Shown in pieces: positions 12,985 to 14,304 of a DNA stretch of 14,304 nucleotides. The notes beneath the pieces are model-generated. The model saw nothing but the letters and a program-made list of their open reading frames with translations, did no database searches and was not told the DNA's origin. A program made the position numbers and the translations under genes. Source of the stretch: Rickettsiales bacterium (GTDB taxonomy: Bacteria > Pseudomonadota > Alphaproteobacteria > TMED109); the NCBI GenBank assembly GCA_002689905.1, contig NZIN01000064.1, positions 4,777 through 19,080 of the forward strand. Reading direction: 5' to 3'. Every line of letters starts with the position of its first letter. The stretch's first letter is position 1.

Positions 12985-14304
12985 ATGGCAAACAGTTATT
13001 TAGCAAGAACACCATCAAGTGCTGGAAATAGAAAAACTTGGACATATTCTGCTTGGTTTAAAATTGGTAATGTTTCAACAGGAGCAAAAAGATTATTTAC
13101 ATCTTATGATGGTAGTACAGCAACTAATCAATCTACAATAAGTTTAGGTGGTGGTGTTAATCATGCTATGCAAATATATAATGCACCAAGTGGTAGTTCT
13201 TCTATTAATTTAACAACAAACAGATTATTTAGAGATTGTAATGCTTGGTATCATATTGTGGTTGCAGTAGACACTACACAATCAACAGGAAGTAATAGAG
13301 TAAAATTATATATTAATGGAGTTCAAGAAACTTCTTTTTCCACAGAAACTTATGGTAGTCAGAATGAGGATTTTTTTATCAACTCTACAAATTTACATAC
13401 TATTGGAAGAAGACAAGATAATTCACAATATTTTGATGGTTATATGGCTCATGTATCTTTAGTTGATGGTCAAGCATTAGCACCAACAGTATTTGGTCAA
13501 ACAGATTCTACATCAGGTATTTGGAAATTTAAATCACCATCTGGTGTTACTTGGGGTACAAATGGTTTTCATTTAAAAATGGAAAACTCTGCAGCACTTG
13601 GTACAGATAGTTCTGGTAACTCAAATACATTTACAGTTAATGGAAATTTAAAACAAGCACTTGATACACCATCAAATGTTTATGCTACATGGAATCCTTT
13701 AGCTGCTCACTCATCAAATGTACCATTTTTTACAAATGGTAATACTACAGTAAGAGGACTTGATACTTCCTCACAGACAGTTTCATCTACACTTGCTATG
13801 CCATCAAAAGGAAAATGGTATTGTGAAATGAAATTAACACAAGAAGCAAATGCAACTTCTTCTATACCAAATTTTGGAATTATAGATGCAGCAAGTTTAC
13901 ACAAATTTAGAAATCAAGAATTAATTTCTTACAATGGAGGAGTAAATTCTTATGGAGGTAGAGTTAATTCAACAAATTTATATGTAGATGGTTCAAGTAG
14001 TGGCACTTTATCTTCTGCACCAGATGTAGGAAATATCATGGCTTTAGCAGTAGATTTAGATTCTTCTCCTAACACTTTAAAATATTATTTAAATGGTTCA
14101 TTAGTAGGAACACAGAATATTAATAATGATGAATATGTTTTTGCTTGTTCTATAAAAAGAGATAATAATGATGGACAAGTAGATGTTAACTTTGGCAATG
14201 GATTTTTTGGTACAACAGCTATAACTTCTGCAGGTTCAAATGGTAATGGAAGTTTATTTGAATATGATGTACCATCTGGATATTACGCATTAAATACAAA
14301 AAAT
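12985..14304 (+). CDS. Adhesin B: LamG-like plus SPRY-like protein (3' end outside window)
   Basis: Open from ATG 12985 to the last base (440 codons, no stop). Start MANSYLART; a purine site (AGGA, 12974-12977, overlapping the upstream TAG) lies 7 bases before. LamG-like half: KTWTYSAWFKIG, FRDCNAWYHIVVAVD (82 onward), VKLYINGVQETSF (106 onward), YFDGYMAHVSLVDGQ (about 149 onward). The linker TPSNVYATWNPL matches adhesin A. The SPRY-like half is weaker: KWYCEMKLTQ, IMALAVDLDSSPNTLKYYLN, then FGNGFFGTTAITSAGSN (403 onward) and FEYDVPSGYYAL. Adhesin A ends a few residues after the matching point, so probably only a handful of codons are missing here. Likely a receptor-binding protein; target unknown. 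Confidence 0.78.
   Translation, partial: MANSYLARTPSSAGNRKTWTYSAWFKIGNVSTGAKRLFTSYDGSTATNQSTISLGGGVNHAMQIYNAPSGSSSINLTTNRLFRDCNAWYHIVVAVDTTQSTGSNRVKLYINGVQETSFSTETYGSQNEDFFINSTNLHTIGRRQDNSQYFDGYMAHVSLVDGQALAPTVFGQTDSTSGIWKFKSPSGVTWGTNGFHLKMENSAALGTDSSGNSNTFTVNGNLKQALDTPSNVYATWNPLAAHSSNVPFFTNGNTTVRGLDTSSQTVSSTLAMPSKGKWYCEMKLTQEANATSSIPNFGIIDAASLHKFRNQELISYNGGVNSYGGRVNSTNLYVDGSSSGTLSSAPDVGNIMALAVDLDSSPNTLKYYLNGSLVGTQNINNDEYVFACSIKRDNNDGQVDVNFGNGFFGTTAITSAGSNGNGSLFEYDVPSGYYALNTKN

Noticed and set aside
12985..14304. Diversity-generating retroelement target at the adhesin ends
   Set aside because: No reverse transcriptase, template repeat or C-type lectin signature is visible in the window.
1..14304. 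Prophage or mobile-element context
   Set aside because: No integrase, attachment-site repeats, tRNA genes or insertion-sequence ends are visible; the window is continuous phage structural genes.
1..14304. Depletion or clustering of GANTC (CcrM-type) methylation sites
   Set aside because: About twenty sites are scattered across the window by eye, with no obvious gap or cluster.

Overview
The window is a strongly A+T-rich block of genes, all on the + strand, encoding the head, neck and tail-fibre proteins of a short-tailed, P22/SU10-like double-stranded DNA phage. The A+T bias, the heavy use of AGA for arginine and the fibre modules resemble marine phages of AT-rich bacteria. A pelagiphage (SAR11 virus) or a related uncultured marine podovirus is my best guess, but the host is inferred. 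I see no bacterial housekeeping genes, tRNAs, integrase, transposase or CRISPR array.

Head region (1-3649): the C-terminal part of a P22-type portal protein (5' end outside the window), a 98-aa conserved protein overlapping its end, a scaffolding protein, a major capsid protein of the SU10/DUF5309 type, then a 115-aa putative decoration protein that sits alone between two G/C-rich hairpins. Neck region (3709-6753): a 92-aa small beta-rich protein, a 45-aa very basic peptide (GTG start), a 110-aa conserved protein, a gp4-like adaptor, a gp10-like tail nozzle/stabilisation protein and a 49-aa peptide. Most neighbouring genes here overlap by 1-4 bases or are 1-7 bases apart, which suggests translational coupling.

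Fibre region (6755-14304): a 986-aa tail fibre with two different 10-residue repeat stalks and a C-terminal TIG-like plus Ig-like pair; a LamG-like/SPRY-like adhesin; a 352-aa protein made of three diverged copies of one domain; a 236-aa protein that repeats the fibre's TIG/Ig-like C-terminal pair; and a second LamG/SPRY-like adhesin that runs off the window end. The order 'TIG/Ig-like tail ending in GQFN, then LamG/SPRY adhesin' therefore occurs twice, and looks like an old duplicated receptor-binding cassette. Two of the gaps here carry 17-18 codon micro-ORFs that start on the upstream stop codon.

The longest stretch without a gene is about 107 bases (3195-3301); there is no gene-free stretch above 300 bases. 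The portal, scaffold and capsid genes would build the procapsid; the adaptor and nozzle would close the neck; the fibre and adhesin cluster would recognise the host surface. Terminase, ejection proteins, lysis and replication genes are not in the window.
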